From assembly GCA_963920525.1 (NCBI GenBank), contig OY986436.1, positions 82,948,339 through 83,012,338 on the forward strand: a stretch of 64,000 bases of DNA, given 5' to 3'. The stretch's first letter is position 1. The number at the start of each line of letters is the position of its first letter. This DNA is from Dichetophora obliterata (taxonomy: Eukaryota; Arthropoda; Insecta; Diptera; Sciomyzidae). Made by a program: the position numbers and the translations under genes. Shown here piece after piece: positions 1 through 10,990 of the stretch. Below the pieces are notes generated by a model that was not told where the DNA came from, searched no databases, and saw nothing but the letters and a program-made list of their open reading frames with translations.

Positions 1-319
1 AAAACCAGTTGTAACGCAGGCACCAAGACAAACTAGGTCTTATCGGCCACTCATATTAATATATTACAAATCGATCTAACGTAGTGTTTCAAGAGGTAAA
101 AAGACACCAAGACACCACGGTACCGTCAAAAAATGTTGTCACAACCATCTTGAAGATATGAGGCAATTGAAGATCCCAGGTTTAGGTCCATTCAGATTAT
201 TTAGATATATTATACACCAAAATTTTCCATTTTACGCTTAGGTCCATTGAGATTGTTATATTAATGTGTTTACAAATCACCAGATGCATCAGATATATGT
301 TTGAAAGAACTTTACATAA
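1..319 (-). other. Downstream flank / 3' UTR side of a LINE ORF
   Basis: Non-coding AT-rich sequence immediately 3' of the minus-strand reverse transcriptase. It probably includes that element's 3' UTR, but I see no poly-A, terminal repeat or TSD that fixes the end, and the element may continue outside the window. Confidence 0.4.
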
Positions 320-2596
320 TCAACGACGGTACTGCAGGTAATCTATAATTTTATGTTTGATTGAGTCCATGGATTCACTTAAGGATATAACATCAGATAC
401 AAAATTAAAATCACCGCAAGCGCTTCTAAGAGGTTCATTTTGCAAATAATTAGTTCTACAAAAGTTCATGTGGAGTAACTCAAAAGATCTTCTAGGACGA
501 AGAGGAATATTAAAATATATTTTACTCAATAAATATGGACTGTTTACATAGCCATGTAAAAGTTTTATAATCCAACAAGCATTTATCATAATTCTCCGAT
601 TTTTTAAAGACGGAAGATTTAAGAGTTGTAACCGATATTCATAAGGTGGTAAGTGAAAATCAGTATTACAATAAAGATAGCTTAAGCAAAACAAAAGAAA
701 TTGTTTCTGCACTGATTCAATGTCGTCTATGTAACAACCGTATCTTGGGCACCAAACAACTGAAGCGTATTCTAAGATAGGCCGCACTAGGGAAGTGAAT
801 AAGGTTTTCGTTATGAAAGGATCATTAAACTCTTTTGCCCAACGTTTAATAAATCCTAAAGTACTATTTGCTCTATTTATTATTTTATTTACATGAATAT
901 TAAAGCGTAGTTTAGGATCCATTGTAACTCCAAGATCATTGAAGCTATCTAAGGACTCCAATGGATAACCACAAATTTTGAAGGTACATTTAATTGGTGG
1001 TTTGCGCGAGAAAGACATATGCTTGCATTTCTTCATGTTGAGGTTCATACGGTTCGTTTTGCACCAGTTATGAAGATGATCTATGTCGGCTTGCAAAAAT
1101 ACAGCGTCATTATCATTTTTAAAAGAAAGGAAGAGTTTGACGTCGTCAGCAAACATTAAGATGCTGGAATGCATTATGACAGATGGCAAATCGTTTATAA
1201 AAAGTAGAAACAGAAGAGGCCCAAGATGACTTCCTTGAGGTACTCCTGAAGTAACAGGAAACTCGTGTGATTTCTTGAGCTTAAAAAGAACAGATTGTGT
1301 TCTATTGCTTAAGTAAGATTCAATCCACTTTACCAACGGTATAGGAAATCCAACAAGATGTAATTTTAAGATCAGTAGTTTGTGATTTACAACGTCAAAA
1401 GCTTTGCTAAAATCCGTGTAAATGACATCAGTCTGCATGCCTTTTCCAAAGTTTTCTATAGTTTTTGATGTAAATTCGAGAAGGTTAGTAACAGTGGATT
1501 TTCCAGAAAGGAATCCATGTTGGAAAGGAGACATTAAAGATTTAACGCTATGCGATAGTCGTGATGTAACAATTGCCTCTAAAAGTTTAGGCAAAGCGCT
1601 CAATTTTGCGATGCCACGGTAGTTATCAATTAAAGACCTATTTCCGGATTTATGCAGCGGAATGATAAATGAATGCTTCCAGGCTGCAGGAAAATAGCAG
1701 GATTTTAATGATGAAGTAAATAGTAAAGAGATTGGAGTTACTAATTCTTCACAGCAGTATTTTAATATACACGAAGGTATGTTATCAGGACCACTTTTAT
1801 ATGATGTTTTAATATTTTTTAAAAATGATAAGACTGTGTTTGTGTCAATTATTGGGAAATATATATCCCCAGATTGAATATTGAAAGGATAACTTAAATA
1901 ATCATAGGACGATGATGAATAAGTCGACTTGAAAAAGTCAGCAAAAAGATTGCAAATACTATTATCATTATCAGACTCAACCGAATTATACTTCATAAAA
2001 GAAGGATAGGAATCAATCATGCGTTTTGTGTTAACAAAGTTCCAGAAGGATTTAGCATCAGATTTGATGTTTAATTTTACTTTTGTTAAGTAGGTATTAT
2101 AGGATTGTTTGCAGAACTGTTGATAACTGTATTTAATCGAGGTATAGCATCCAAAATCACATATGTTATGTGTTTTTTGATATTTTTTATAGTATTTAGA
2201 TTTCAAATTCCTCATTTTTCTTAATTCATTTGTATACCATACCGGACCCGATGTCAAGGAGGCTTTCCTTTGCGGAACAGCTTTAAGAAAACAATCATTG
2301 AGCGTTCTATTAAACGCATATACCGCATCATCAAGACTCTGAGAAGATAAACTATTTGTATTAATATTTAGAATAGAATTCCAGTTTATATTAGACAAGT
2401 TATTCTTCAAAATCACGTAGTTTGTTTTTTTAAAGTTAAACTCAATAGGTGGTTGAGAATCAGAATACTGCGCAGATGGATGGAATATAAAGATGTATTT
2501 TTTGAAGACGGCACGACAAAGAGAGAACACGACCACAATTGTTGCTGCCGCAGACTTCAATCTATTTCTAATTTTATAGGCGACAAAACCGAACAT
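320..2596 (-). CDS. LINE reverse transcriptase (CR1/Jockey type), endonuclease missing
   Basis: Reverse transcriptase of a non-LTR retrotransposon, which copies element RNA at a nicked chromosomal site. The frame is open for 758 codons. Visible blocks are DNYRGIAKLS from residue 324, YTDFSKAFDVVNH with the first catalytic Asp near 395, GVPQGSHLGPLL from 451 and the FADD active-site box at 482-485; the thumb and C-terminal region follow to the stop. ORF2 of this class normally starts with an apurinic-type endonuclease, which is absent. Typical post-endonuclease sequence begins only around residue 50 (PPIEFNFKKTNY). The first 45 or so residues look unrelated, so the element is probably 5'-truncated near position 2470 and the start codon is accidental. 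The CR1/Jockey assignment rests on motif style only. Confidence 0.85.
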   Translation of the reverse strand: MFGFVAYKIRNRLKSAAATIVVVFSLCRAVFKKYIFIFHPSAQYSDSQPPIEFNFKKTNYVILKNNLSNINWNSILNINTNSLSSQSLDDAVYAFNRTLNDCFLKAVPQRKASLTSGPVWYTNELRKMRNLKSKYYKKYQKTHNICDFGCYTSIKYSYQQFCKQSYNTYLTKVKLNIKSDAKSFWNFVNTKRMIDSYPSFMKYNSVESDNDNSICNLFADFFKSTYSSSSYDYLSYPFNIQSGDIYFPIIDTNTVLSFLKNIKTSYKSGPDNIPSCILKYCCEELVTPISLLFTSSLKSCYFPAAWKHSFIIPLHKSGNRSLIDNYRGIAKLSALPKLLEAIVTSRLSHSVKSLMSPFQHGFLSGKSTVTNLLEFTSKTIENFGKGMQTDVIYTDFSKAFDVVNHKLLILKLHLVGFPIPLVKWIESYLSNRTQSVLFKLKKSHEFPVTSGVPQGSHLGPLLFLLFINDLPSVIMHSSILMFADDVKLFLSFKNDNDAVFLQADIDHLHNWCKTNRMNLNMKKCKHMSFSRKPPIKCTFKICGYPLESLDSFNDLGVTMDPKLRFNIHVNKIINRANSTLGFIKRWAKEFNDPFITKTLFTSLVRPILEYASVVWCPRYGCYIDDIESVQKQFLLFCLSYLYCNTDFHLPPYEYRLQLLNLPSLKNRRIMINACWIIKLLHGYVNSPYLLSKIYFNIPLRPRRSFELLHMNFCRTNYLQNEPLRSACGDFNFVSDVISLSESMDSIKHKIIDYLQYRR

Positions 2597-3550
2597 AGAA
2601 GAGTTTGTTTATGTTTTGTATGAAATACAGACAGTCGCTGTTACGTTCATTATAATCAAGTCGTCCAGAATACTGCTACATTTCTCTCCGACGGCAAGTT
2701 TTCGTTTTATCGGTGAACGTCTGTTGCAGTCAATGTGTATCGGCTATTACTCGAAGACCGAACTACCCGCACAAGTCTAATAAAAGGTCTTTTAAATTAA
2801 AACCCGACATGTTTGCGCACAAACTTTGAAAATAATGACAAACTTTACCGATAAATCTAAGTTTTTCATAATTCTCAAATTTCCAGAGAACTACTCAATG
2901 CCAACAGTATTGAAAATATTACAATCATCAAATTTACAACGAAAACCACTGCTTAAAATTATCCCGAAAAATACAAGACCCTCATAGATCGCAGTACTTT
3001 ATTTTGGTACATTTTAAGAGAATTTAAAAGCCAAGAAAAATTGTTATTAAAAATCGCCGCGATTTTTTGTAGAACAATTTTTCGCCTGCGTCGCTTTCTT
3101 TAACCAGCGTTTATTTTACTATATAAGTTGCTATGTAAATATTTGGCCTGAAACGCTTTCTTTATCCACCGTTTATGTAACAGTCCCTAAATATTTAAAC
3201 AAATTTTTATTAAACTAATAGTATTTAATGGCTTTTAACTGTATGTTTTAAGCCTGTACATGTTTTAACAATTTCTCGAGTGCAGCCCTTTCTTCCTCAA
3301 TCGTTCATGTAACTATTTAACATACTTCGTAAATATTCCTCCATCATTCGTCCAAATTTTTTTGTTTTTTAAATTGTTCGAACATCTTCAGGATAATTGT
3401 AAATTTTAAATAAAAAAATTGTTGAACTATTTTCACATTTTTCATCTGCTGTTGTTTTTATTTGAGCAGACATCACTCAAATTATGATGAACTTTTTAAC
3501 AGAACGACAGCGGCAAAGCTTTGCGAGAAAATCAAGAATACTCAGAGAAA
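2597..3550. other. AT-rich intergenic sequence, no gene seen
   Basis: No coding frame is supported. A weak, diverged reiteration of CTTTCTTTAACCAGCGTTTAT-like text occurs at about 3080-3180 and, more weakly, 3280-3310. Confidence 0.4.
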
Positions 3551-4000
3551 ATCTATAAGATTTCTTCTTAAAATGTATTAAGATCAAGGGGTATGAACGA
3601 CGCAGGAAAGGAGCATTTTTTAAGAAGAAAACTTCTTAAGTTTTCATCAAAAGTCTTCTTAAAATTATTTAAAAAGATTTCTTCTTAATTTTTTTATAAA
3701 ATACATTTTTTTCGGGACTTTTACGTGTTTATTAGACATTTCTTCTTAATAAAATTTAAGAAGATAGCCTAAAGTGCCATATAAAATCTCTAAGATTTCT
3801 TCTTAAAATGTACTCATTAAAAGGCATGGAATCAGGAAGAAAGGTATTTTTTAAGAAGAAAACTTCTTAAATTTTCATTAAAAGCCTTCTTAAATTCCTT
3901 TAAAAATACTTCTTCTTAATTTCTTATAAAATGCATTTTTTCGAAACTTTTACGTGTTTATTAGGCATTTCTTCTTAATAAAAGAAGATAATTAAAGAAG
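3551..4000. repeat. Two tandem 235-bp units rich in TTAAGAAG/CTTCTTAA
   Basis: The unit starting at 3551 is repeated from 3786, with many substitutions. Each unit contains a perfect small hairpin, TTAAGAAG-AAAA-CTTCTTAA (3620-3639 and 3851-3870), plus several further TTCTTCTTAA copies in both orientations. No coding frame is present. Confidence 0.75.
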
Positions 4001-4309
4001 ATCAAGCGCGTCGGAAGCTAATTTCATCTTGGGGGGGGGGCAGTACAAATGGGGGGAAGTGCAAATGGTGGTGCAAAAAAAATTTCAACAAAATTTATTC
4101 AAAGAAACATGAATGTGAATAAACAAATTTTTTATTTTAGTTTAAAATAAAAAAAATATAAATATATATATCATCAGATCATTCTTTAAAGGATCTTTCA
4201 TATGGTAATATGAAAATATAAGAAATAATGGTTGCTTTTATAAAGCAAGACTATGCATATCTTTACATGGTTTAAATGCAATAAATAAGGTACAAAAAGT
4301 TATATCAAT

Positions 4310-4770
4310 TTAAATTATTCCAAAATGTTTCTTTCTGTCCTTGCGAGAAACAAACTCTTTCACCACCTCCATCGAATTCAATTCTTCGGTTTTATCTTTG
4401 TGAATGTGTATAAGTGCCGCATGAGTGAGTCGTTTCTGTGTCATAGTTGCTCGAAGATACGTTTTAAGTCGTCTTAGTGCGCTAAAAGAACGCTCAGATG
4501 AAACTGCTGATGCAGGCACAGTCAAAAGCAAAGCAATAAGTTTTTCAACTTCATTTAATAGTTTTTTTTACAGTATCCGAATTTTTCGCAAATTGGGATA
4601 CAAGTCACTACAATTTCAAGGTGTTTGGCCAGGCAATTGCTTCAGCAATTTCATCTGCAAAAAAGTCATCTGCATAAAGATCTAGTTTTGTTTTTAGATT
4701 TTGTTCAGAAGGCACTTTTCCGTTGAAGGCTTCGATTACAATATTTTCCAACAATACCAGAGTGTCAAGA
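4310..4770 (-). pseudogene. hAT transposase C-terminal half (dimerisation domain), broken
   Basis: Remnant of a hAT-superfamily transposase. The C-terminal 73 codons are open and contain the hAT dimerisation signature SSERSFSALRRLK followed by TYLRATMTQKRL, as in the ZMYM1-like/Tip100 group. Upstream, at about 4610-4770 and in a shifted frame, LDTLVLLENIVIEAFNGK and YADDFFADEIAEAIAW fit the preceding part of the same domain. At least one frameshift and a stop lie near 4540-4610. The upstream end is cut exactly where the LINE inserted (TSD 4771-4786). Not functional. Confidence 0.75.
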
Positions 4771-4786
4771 TCTGTTTAAATGTACA
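4771..4786. repeat. 16-bp TSD, copy at the LINE 3' end
   Basis: TCTGTTTAAATGTACA is repeated exactly at 10296-10311. The bases just outside each copy differ, so the duplication is exactly 16 bp. It marks the insertion of the minus-strand R1-clade element into the hAT remnant. Confidence 0.9.
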
Positions 4787-5341
4787 GAAAATCCAATGTG
4801 TTTTACGTAGACACCTGCCGTGTAGGCTTAATTGTACGGTGCTCCATAGCGTGGGACCGAAATATTGCGTCGGCCAACGCCCCTTTGAGGGTTCAAAGGT
4901 ACCAAACTAGCTAAATGTTGTGATGACATGTCGCAACCCTTGGTAGGGGTGGAGGCCTATCTAAAACCTCTTCCGTACTTTGGGGTACGGCACCCGGTTT
5001 GAGAATGCAAACCTACACCGAGCTGAGCAGCTCTACCCGCGATATAGGTGATAAACACACAGCCACCACGAATCTCCCCGAAGGGCCGACCCAATCAGTC
5101 AACCTGGCGCATGCCAAGGGGCTACCGACTGCCCGTGGTACCAACTTTCAAGTCTTTGGTCGGACCTCGTAGCATACTAAAAGCATACTACTACCAGTTT
5201 TAGCTCATCACAGCTCCGGACTGGTTACCAATCAAACATAAAGGGACAAATCAACAAGAAGTGAACAGCCACATTCACACACCATTCAATTTGGACCAAC
5301 ACATTCACACAAAGCAGAAACATACAATGAATACCACAAAC

Positions 5342-8300
5342 TCAAAAACGCCTGGCGCGCCGCCTCTCAAACACCTGACATGCATACTGATCCAACCTAG
5401 AAAGGTGTTCGCTAGAAGCTAGCACATTTTCTAGGTCGAAATCCCCATTCACACTCAACACACCCATTGCACGCAAATCACGAATGTCATCATAAAGAGG
5501 ACACTCACGAAGCACGTGAAACCAGTCCTCACGAACTGCCCCACATTCACAATCCGCATTCACACTCAAGTTTCTTTCATGCAAGAAAGCATTGAAAGAA
5601 CCATGCCCAGTCAAAAGGAAACCCAGACTTAAGCTAAAGCGAAAGTCAGGGTGACCAGCCACAAACATAACATCACGTATAAAATTATACGTGACCCTTC
5701 CATTCACACATTTATTCCATCTAGATTGCCATCTAGACCTTACACATTCACACAGCAAAGCCTTCCATTCACCCTCATTCATACACCTTACATCCGAGTG
5801 CGTAACCCATTCAAACAATAAGGAGGGCACATCTTTCTTGATCCCATAAGTAACACAGAGCTGCATCACTACAAGATCAATATGAGGTACCCCCAACAAC
5901 ACTTGTAAAGCATCCGTAGATACCGTACGACACATAGGCATACACCCAATCATAATGGCTCTCTGACAAGAGAGTATCTTCCGATATCCCACAGCAGACC
6001 TGACCACGTGACCCCATACAGGAGCACCAAAAGTTGCGCAAGCAACAAATAGACCCCCATACATAAGCCGCACAGCCCGCCTACTGAGGCCCCATTCACT
6101 CCTAAGCAGACGACGCACACACCCTACGACCGATAGCAATCGGCTCTTGAGTGCCACTAAGTGGGCAACAAAATTCATTCTTTCACACATGGTTATCCCC
6201 AAATACTTGACTTCAGTCGCATATTTAAAGCTAACCCCATTCACTCTTACACATGGATGTCGACCCAACTTGCCTTTCAGCAACATCATCACGGTCTTGT
6301 CCATGGCCACACTCACACCAACACCCATCCCCCATTCACACACAATGCTCATGGCCTCACCTGCCCTAGCCTCCAGCTCAGCACGAGACCGGCCTTCAAC
6401 CAAGACAAGGAGGTCTTCAGCATACGCACAACATTCATACAGTTGACGAAGCCGCCTTAGCAATGGATCCATCATGAGGTTCCAAATGAATGGACCACAG
6501 ATAGACCCCTGCGGACAGCCCCGAACAACATCCATCCACACACATTGGTTTACACCAACAACACATGCACGCCTGCCAGAAAAATAACTCCTCCAGAGCT
6601 TAATTTCCTGGCACCCAATCACACTCAACCTATCTAAAACCCTCTCCCAGCATAGATAGTCGAAAGCCCCTTTGAAGTCAATAAATAACCCCAAGACATA
6701 CTTGGAGCTACTTACCGCAACAACATTCCTAACAAACATCCACGCATCAATCACACTTTTGCCCTTACGAAAACCAAACTGATATTCGCAAAGGCTCGCA
6801 TTCACATAATCAAGAAGTCGTTCCACCATAACCCTTTCCAGCACTTTTCCAAGCACTGGAAGTAAGCTAATACCCCGATAGGAGCGAGGATTGCTCCTCA
6901 ACCTATCAGGCGACTTCAAGAGCACAATCACTCTTGCTTCCTTCCACACAGTGGGGAAGTAGGCCTCAGACACACACTTTGCATACATAGCCTCGAGATA
7001 CTCAGGAATAACCTTCCAGATGGCTTTACTTATCTCTCCAGTCATACCATCCATACCAGGAGACTTTCGACTTCGCAAAAGACTGATACCATACTCAATC
7101 TCGCCCTCCCCCAAAGATGGACAATCCACCTCTTCCCTGGATTGAGAAGAGATAACATCCTCCGATCTCGGAAAGAAAGAGTTCAACAAAGCACGGACAC
7201 AATCACCCCATTCCGACAGAATGGTATCACCAAGACGAATACAATTTACATCTGTAGATTTGCCCCGACCACGACATATTTTATATGCCATGCACCAAGG
7301 GTCATCTCTACAGCGGTATACATAGTCTCTCCACTCACTCTCTTTCACACTTACAAGCATATGCTTGTACTCATTCAAACACTCCATATATCGCTGTCTA
7401 TGCTGGAGTACCTCAGGATCCCCAACCGCTCTCGCCCTTTGGAATTTCTTCCTCAGACGTCTGAGCAGCCTCCTCTTTACCCCCAACTCCCGCGTCCACC
7501 ACTTCACCCTACTACGATTTGCCAAATGACATCTCGTAAGCAGAGCGTCGTTTATACCCTCAACCCATTCACACAATAGAGCAATTTGCTCATCCACATT
7601 CATACATCTAAATTGCTCAATTGGAACGCTCATGGCCACTTCATAAATAAATACACCATAAACTTCCCAATTAACACCACGTGTGCGCCATCGCTTCACA
7701 TTCACCCGATCACGCAACATTCGCTCATAAGTGACCACAACTTCTATTAAGTTATGATCACTCACACCGCACTCTCCATTCAAACTCATACATACTTAAG
7801 GCTAAGCTGTTACCGATCGTAAGATCGATGTCACTCACCCCTCTTGGCCCATCGAACGTATATCACTGGCTTGGCTCATTCACAACACTCATACACCTAC
7901 TCAAACACCATTCACTCGGCATCTCACCCCTTATGTGGTTCCGGTAACCAGACGCATGTCTGGGTTCCTTACTGAACCATAAAGGAGATGATGCATTCGC
8001 ATCCATACCCAGGACCAGTGGCATGCTACTCGCAAGTAGTAGCAGTGTGTCCATATACGCAAGATAAGGCTCAAGAGGATCACCGAACTTGCATTACAAG
8101 CTCGCCACATACATACATTCAAACACACCTTCCACACGCACACACACACCCCACTCACTCACACTCACAACCATACATTGTACATCAACGTCATTAATAA
8201 TCACAGCAGAATTGCACCTCAAATCAAGTACCACTCTAAGGGAAGAGGGTAAGCCACGTATACAACCAGCGGTTGAATAGGGCTCCTGAACGAGAGCAAA

Positions 8301-8390
8301 GCTGATGCGATCATCAAGCATCAATGCACCCAAATCACACATAGCAGCATAAGCACCCTGACAATTGAGCTGAAGTATTCTCAGACTCAT
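5342..8390 (-). pseudogene. R1-clade ORF2: endonuclease + reverse transcriptase, broken
   Basis: ORF2 starts at an ATG (8388-8390) one base after the ORF1 stop (TAG-T-ATG). The endonuclease region shows LQLNCQ, FALVQEPY, LGMDANASSPLW and SDIDLTIGN. It is interrupted by in-frame TAA (8094-8096) and TGA (7863-7865) and by a frameshift near 7795. From 7789 down the frame is open for 815 codons: SYRGISLLPVLGKVLERV, YQFGFRKGKSVIDA, FIDFKGAFDYL, GCPQGSICGPFIWN and then the catalytic box, which reads YAED (Glu codon at 6416-6418) rather than YADD. The C-terminus has the C-x-C...H-x4-C finger (CECGAVREDWFHVLREC) usual for R1. The role in the family is target-primed reverse transcription; this copy should be dead. 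Confidence 0.9.
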
Positions 8391-8391
8391 A

Positions 8392-10279
8392 CTAATGTCT
8401 TGCTCTCGCCCTAGCCAGCACAGCACTGTGCAGAGGGCACGCTTCGGTCAGCATGCAGTGCGCAGAGGGCAAGCCCTTAAACGCACAATTGCGGCAATTC
8501 AAAGGATTGCCGCACACTCTAGCAATGTGGCCAGACTGACCACAGCAAGAGCAAACCACCTCTTTCACTCTACAATCTTTCACTCTATGGTCCAAACTCA
8601 TGCACCGATAGCAACCCAGGTGCTGCGTGAAAGCCCTCACATGGAATGAGAACCACTTCACGTAGCAACGAACGACGTCGAGAAGGGATTCCATGGCCTT
8701 TCCACAACCCTACAGTATGACGCTCGAAACTACGCCCTCTCCCACCTTCCAAGGAGGACTAACAAGCTTGACACCCTTACGGAAGTCATCCTCACTCATT
8801 TTGCCCTTGAGATTCAACTCATACAAATCGCCCATGAACTCGTCAAGGGTAATCTGGGAGTGAACCCCTTGGACAACCACTCGTTTGTTCACATTCTTGT
8901 TGACCGAGACGTCAAGACCGACCTCCGCGAACTTAGCGTTCTTGGAAATACGATCGCGCTCAGCAATTGAAGGGGTACGAATAAGCGCCCCACCACCACG
9001 GATCGACTTGATTTCGTGAACCCGAACACCAAGTGTAGGGCCCACCTTATCCACAACATCCTTAACCACCTGCTGTGGCGTAGCCTTGTTATTTTTACTC
9101 TTGACTACCAGCGACCATGTTTCCACGACCGGTTTAGCCGGTGCGATCGGCACTGCAACAGGAACAGCAACAGCAGGGGTAGCAGACGGCCTATCCCCTT
9201 TAACCCCCAACGCAGGAAAACCTGCCAAAAGCAGAGCACCTCCTCTCGTTTGGGTTACGTCCAAACGCCCCTTCAATCGCTCATTTTCGGCAATTAGAGT
9301 CATAAGTATGAGCTCATTTTTCCCGGCAGTATCAACGATACTCCGGGCCAGATTGCCATCCATGTTTGCATCAAACACGGTCTTGACCAGCTCACTGGTT
9401 ACACCCTTTAGCAAGGCCAGAGGTGAATCCTCCCTCCCTGCAGTTGCCCCGGAAGATGACCCCCCAGACATTGCGCCGCCAGCCAAAGGCATCTCCCTCA
9501 ACCGTCCTTTGGGCTCACCTGACAGGCAACCACCAGTCAACGGCGCATTTGGCGAAATCACCACCCTACCGGACTTGCCGGCGGAGCGGGACCCACCATC
9601 TACACCGCCAGACAATGGCACCCCGGTTGAAGCACCTCCAGCACCAGTTGCGCCAGCCAACGAAAAACCAGACAATTGTTTGCCCAACAAAGTATCACCC
9701 GTCACCGTGACACCAGCCAGCAAGCAATCCTCAGACATACCGTCCGAGGAGAACCCACCAGCCAATGCCCCGCCAGACAAAGGCAACACCACAGGCAACC
9801 CTCCAGAATTAGACCCCCTAGGCTTAGCTCCTTGGATCTACCCCCAGCCAACGACGCACTGCCCAGCAAGATCCTCTCCACTAATCCGGCCGTACCGTCA
9901 GAGCAAGACTCATCGGAAACACCCTCCGGCAAGGTAACTCCCTCCAATCCCCCAGTTGGCTTCAACCCTTTCGGGTTTCCACCATCCGGACGATTTTTAG
10001 GAGCGTCCCCAACTCCAGAAGAGCATTCCGGCAAGACTTTACCCTTCCCCTTTCCAACAGTAGCCGCTGCCTTTTTTTTCTCTCGGACGGACGGATCCCC
10101 CCAGACTTTCCAACCGGACGACTAACACCCGATTCACCCCCAGCCTTCAAGTTAGCAGAAGAAGCAGCAGACCCTAAAATCCCGTACTTCCCTTCATCCC
10201 CCAACCTGTCAAGCGAAGCCTCAGACTTCGCCTCCCTCAACCCTCCCACACCCTTCGAAGCCTTTTTTGACTTCTTCAA
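8392..10279 (-). pseudogene. R1-clade ORF1 (gag-like, CCHC zinc knuckles), broken
   Basis: ORF1 protein of R1-type LINEs packages element RNA. Three frames carry it: about 10279-9962, about 10034-9800, then 9798-8392, so there are two frameshifts. An in-frame TAG at 8710-8712 separates an RRM-like central part (TWSLVVKSKNN to DEFMGDLYEL) from the cysteine knuckles (CYRCMSLDHRVKDC, CSCCGQSGHIARVC, then CRNCAFKGLPSAHC). The N-terminal third is a low-complexity series of PLSGG/PLAGG/PLTGG-type phrases. The frame is open to the element's 5' edge (GRKKRLKKSKK) without an ATG. Confidence 0.85.
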
Positions 10280-10295
10280 CCGCTTCTTCCTTCCG

Positions 10296-10311
10296 TCTGT
10301 TTAAATGTACA
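10296..10311. repeat. 16-bp TSD, copy at the LINE 5' end
   Basis: Exact partner of 4771-4786. Confidence 0.9.
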
Positions 10312-10324
10312 ATAAGATTTACAA

Positions 10325-10414
10325 AGTGCCAGTTTATACTAGCTTCACTCAACCGACTCACCGAATGTTAAATCAAAGTGAGTCGGTTGAGTGAAGCTGG
10401 TGTAAACTTGCAAA
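10325..10414. repeat. Hairpin repeat inside the hAT remnant
   Basis: Left arm 10325-10361 (core AGCTTCACTCAACCGACTCA) and right arm 10378-10414 are inverted copies with a few mismatches around a 16-base loop. It looks like a tiny MITE or foldback unit. Confidence 0.65.
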
Positions 10415-10434
10415 AATAAAAAAAAGGAAAATAT

Positions 10435-10990
10435 CAACCTGTTTGATCGAATCTAGCCGTTATCTCATTTGAGGGAAGATCTAAAATTTCGAAATAATCT
10501 TTTCGTAGCCGATCATATAATGAATGGCAACTGTACTGAAGGAACCGGATTTGATGTTTCTTCAAAGCGTCGAGGTGGATTTTCATCAGCTAATTCACAG
10601 TAGCGGCTTTCGCATGGTCCAAAACATTGGACCAACATGGCAGATTGTACAACATGTAGTACCATGCGTAAGCTAAAACGATAGTCGAAATTTTTGTTTT
10701 TTTTCTGCCGATTGTACAATATTGTACAATTATGTAAAATTACTGCTCAATTGTTAGGGCATCTAAAAGTTGCTTAGCTATTAGCCGGATGTGTTCTGCT
10801 TGAGAGCTTGCAATTAATGATGTTGCTTTACAAGTTGGATCATTCGAACGCTCAATCAAATAGTCCCATTAGTTTTCCATCTAACTTATCGTACAACATG
10901 TCGTCCAATATGGAAAGCCCCTAAGAACATGTCAAATTTTTTCTTACCAGAGTTGCAAAATTAACAAGCATTAAGCTACATACTTAAGGG
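10435..10990 (-). pseudogene. hAT transposase remnant, part upstream of the LINE
   Basis: On the minus strand at about 10440-10520 the text DRLRKDYFEILDLPSNEI followed by TARFDQ matches the hAT segment that normally lies N-terminal to the dimerisation domain found at 4310-4770. This confirms that the LINE split one hAT gene. Sequence further right, to about 10990, is probably the rest of the gene but is too decayed to read. Confidence 0.5.

Larger units (their letters stand above)
4787..10295 (-). mobile_element. R1-clade non-LTR retrotransposon, near full length
   Basis: A 5509-bp LINE reading right to left, bounded by perfect 16-bp TSDs. It has ORF1 (gag-like, CCHC knuckles) and ORF2 (endonuclease, reverse transcriptase, C-terminal CCHC-type finger). 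The 3' end has no poly-A tail, which is common in R1-clade elements. The 5' end begins directly in open ORF1 frame with no ATG, so a little 5' sequence is probably missing. It is clearly more GC-rich than its surroundings. Several stops and frameshifts make it inactive. Confidence 0.9.

Noticed and set aside
7142..7579. Plus-strand frame of 145 codons
   Set aside because: Antisense shadow of the R1-clade reverse transcriptase.
9086..9937. Long plus-strand frame (283 codons) opposite ORF1
   Set aside because: Pro/Ala-rich antisense shadow of the Gly/Ser-rich ORF1; no domain, and the sense strand is clearly coding.
10513..10719. 68-codon minus-strand frame as a gene
   Set aside because: It lies in the decayed hAT segment; its reading does not match the hAT block found in another frame, so it is not a real protein.
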